From positions 1-6,305 of the forward strand of contig DMAP01000135.1 in assembly GCA_003446975.1 (NCBI GenBank): a stretch of 6,305 bases of DNA, given 5' to 3'. The position numbers and the translations under genes are program-made. Under the pieces are notes generated by a model. That model made no database searches, was not told where the DNA came from, and was given only the letters and a program-made list of their open reading frames with translations. Shown one piece after another: positions 5,404 through 6,305 of this stretch; within the stretch, counting starts at the first letter, position 1, and every line of letters starts with the position of its first letter. The stretch is from Clostridiales bacterium. Lineage in GTDB: Bacteria; Bacillota; Clostridia; Tissierellales; Dethiosulfatibacteraceae.

Positions 5404-6280
5404 ATCCAGCACCTCCTAACTCTGTAATGAAGATTTCTTCCAGGTTGACTGCCAGTTCATCAAATATCAAAAGCTTGTATCGACTCTCAAGAGATTTTCT
5501 GAAAGCATCCACATCTCCTCGCAGTGTTGTAAAATATACACTGCCAACTTTAATTGATTTGAGAACCGTAAAGGATTCATCAGTCTTTTCTTCATATTCT
5601 CCTTCTATAGCAAATTGGACTCTCTTCAGGTTTTCCTTCAAAGATTCCATCTCTTCTTCCTTGATGATCGTTCCCTCGTGCATTATACCAACCTTGTCGC
5701 AAATATTATCAAGTTCTTTCAACGCATGTGAAGAAATGATCACTGTTATGTTGTTCTCTATAACCTCTTTGATTAGAACATTCCAGAATTTTCTTCTGAT
5801 TACTGCATCCAAGCCGTCCACAATTTCATCCAACAGCAAAACTTTTGGATTGGCTGCCATGGCGAGCACAAACGCAGCTTGCCTTTTTTGTCCCTTTGAC
5901 ATGTTGTTGAGTTTTTTGTTTATATCAATTTTGAAGTACTTGACAAGTCGATCGAATTTTTCCAATGACATGTCCTTATATAGAAGCTTCTCAAAATCAT
6001 ATAAGCTCTTTAGGGTGCTGTTCTGAGGAAAATACAGATCGTCCTGCACATAGTAGAAGTCTTTAATCTCCTCTGATTTCTCTGTTATCAGATTATTATT
6101 GTAATGTATGTCACCACTGTCTTGTCTATAGACTTGGATAATGTGCTTCAGTAGTGTTGTCTTGCCACAACCGTTTGAGCCGACCAGTCCGTATATCTGA
6201 CCTGCCTCCGCATTGATTGTTATATCCTTCAGCACATGAAATTTTCTAAAGCTTTTATTCAGCATACTTACTTGAAGCAT
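5378..6280 (-). CDS. ABC transporter ATP-binding protein (YtrB-like)
   Basis: This 300-residue cytoplasmic ATPase should power the permease encoded next to it. Starting from the ATG at 6280, motifs are: Walker A GSNGCGKTT (34-42), Q-loop Q79, signature MSKGQKRQ (127-134, a variant of LSGGQ), Walker B KVLLLDE (146-152), D-loop GLD (156-158) and switch histidine H185 in IISSHAL. All catalytic residues are present. The stretch after Walker B reads DEIVDGLD instead of the common DEPTxGLD, and the signature has Lys at the second Gly; SKG-type signatures occur in drug and lantibiotic-type exporters. Residues 215-300 form a C-terminal extension of unknown role. The start is set by AAGGGAG (6290-6296), nine bases before the ATG; a TTG at 6289 directly abuts it and is unlikely. 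An upstream gene, often a GntR regulator in such operons, may end at the window edge. Confidence 0.93.
   Translation of the reverse strand: MLQVSMLNKSFRKFHVLKDITINAEAGQIYGLVGSNGCGKTTLLKHIIQVYRQDSGDIHYNNNLITEKSEEIKDFYYVQDDLYFPQNSTLKSLYDFEKLLYKDMSLEKFDRLVKYFKIDINKKLNNMSKGQKRQAAFVLAMAANPKVLLLDEIVDGLDAVIRRKFWNVLIKEVIENNITVIISSHALKELDNICDKVGIMHEGTIIKEEEMESLKENLKRVQFAIEGEYEEKTDESFTVLKSIKVGSVYFTTLRGDVDAFRKSLESRYKLLIFDELAVNLEEIFITELGGAGYGMEELDS
5412..5417 (-). promoter_or_regulatory. Ribosome binding site of the permease gene, inside the ATPase gene
   Basis: AGGAGG on the minus strand (5417-5412) lies eight bases before ATG 5403. It is within the last codons of the ATPase gene, where it encodes part of LGGAGYG. 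This decides the permease start and shows independent or coupled initiation within the overlap. Confidence 0.8.
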
Positions 6281-6289
6281 CGCTTTCAA

Positions 6290-6296
6290 CTCCCTT
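6290..6296 (-). promoter_or_regulatory. Ribosome binding site setting the start of the ABC ATPase gene
   Basis: On the minus strand AAGGGAG (6296-6290) lies nine bases before ATG 6280 and immediately against TTG 6289, which favours the ATG. No promoter is visible in the remaining bases to the window edge. Confidence 0.7.
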
Positions 6297-6305
6297 CAAA
6301 GTCAT

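Noticed and set aside
5427..6026. A 199-codon open frame on the plus strand opposite the ABC ATPase gene
   Set aside because: It lies wholly antisense to a gene with all ABC motifs, has no family resemblance, and has no ribosome binding site that I can see.

Overview
The window looks like a chromosomal segment of a low-GC, Gram-positive anaerobe, most likely a member of the Clostridia. The signs are AT-rich spacers, strong GGAGG-type ribosome binding sites, a Bacillus/Clostridium-type ornithine aminotransferase, PlsY, a BirA with an N-terminal DNA-binding domain, and BioY. I cannot name the genus. No RNA gene, insertion sequence, CRISPR array or replication origin was seen.

Layout. Positions 1-601 (minus) hold the N-terminal half of ornithine aminotransferase (rocD). 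Positions 602-800 are a divergent promoter region serving rocD and plsY. Positions 801-1418 (plus) encode the membrane acyltransferase PlsY, which converges on a minus-strand unit. That unit reads birA (2881 down to 1895) and then tadA (1898 down to 1437), joined by an ATGA stop/start overlap. Positions 2882-3018 are a divergent control region with two BirA operators and the bioY promoter. Positions 3019-3564 (plus) encode the biotin transporter subunit BioY, closed by a strong hairpin terminator at 3563-3597. Positions 3604-6280 (minus) are a two-gene ABC export-type operon: the ATPase is first (6280 down to 5378) and a large permease with a C-terminal soluble domain follows (5403 down to 3604), overlapping it by 26 bases.

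How the genes work together. The centre of the window is a compact biotin module. BirA should attach biotin to its carboxylase target and, when biotin is plentiful, bind the two operators between birA and bioY to shut off uptake. The two operators are nine-base inverted repeats with 15-base spacers, one perfect and one with a single mismatch. Their centres are 52 bases apart, about five helical turns. One carries the -35 box of bioY and the other overlaps its -10 box.

The most notable observation is that birA is interrupted by one in-frame TAA codon at 2681-2683. It falls exactly between the DNA-binding domain and the ligase domain, and the reading frame is otherwise intact on both sides: read through, it gives a normal-length BirA of 328 codons. 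This is either a recent nonsense mutation, a sequencing error, or a real split that separates repressor from ligase. The operators it should act on look intact. The ABC operon resembles YtrB/YtrC-like systems of Firmicutes, but its substrate is unknown.
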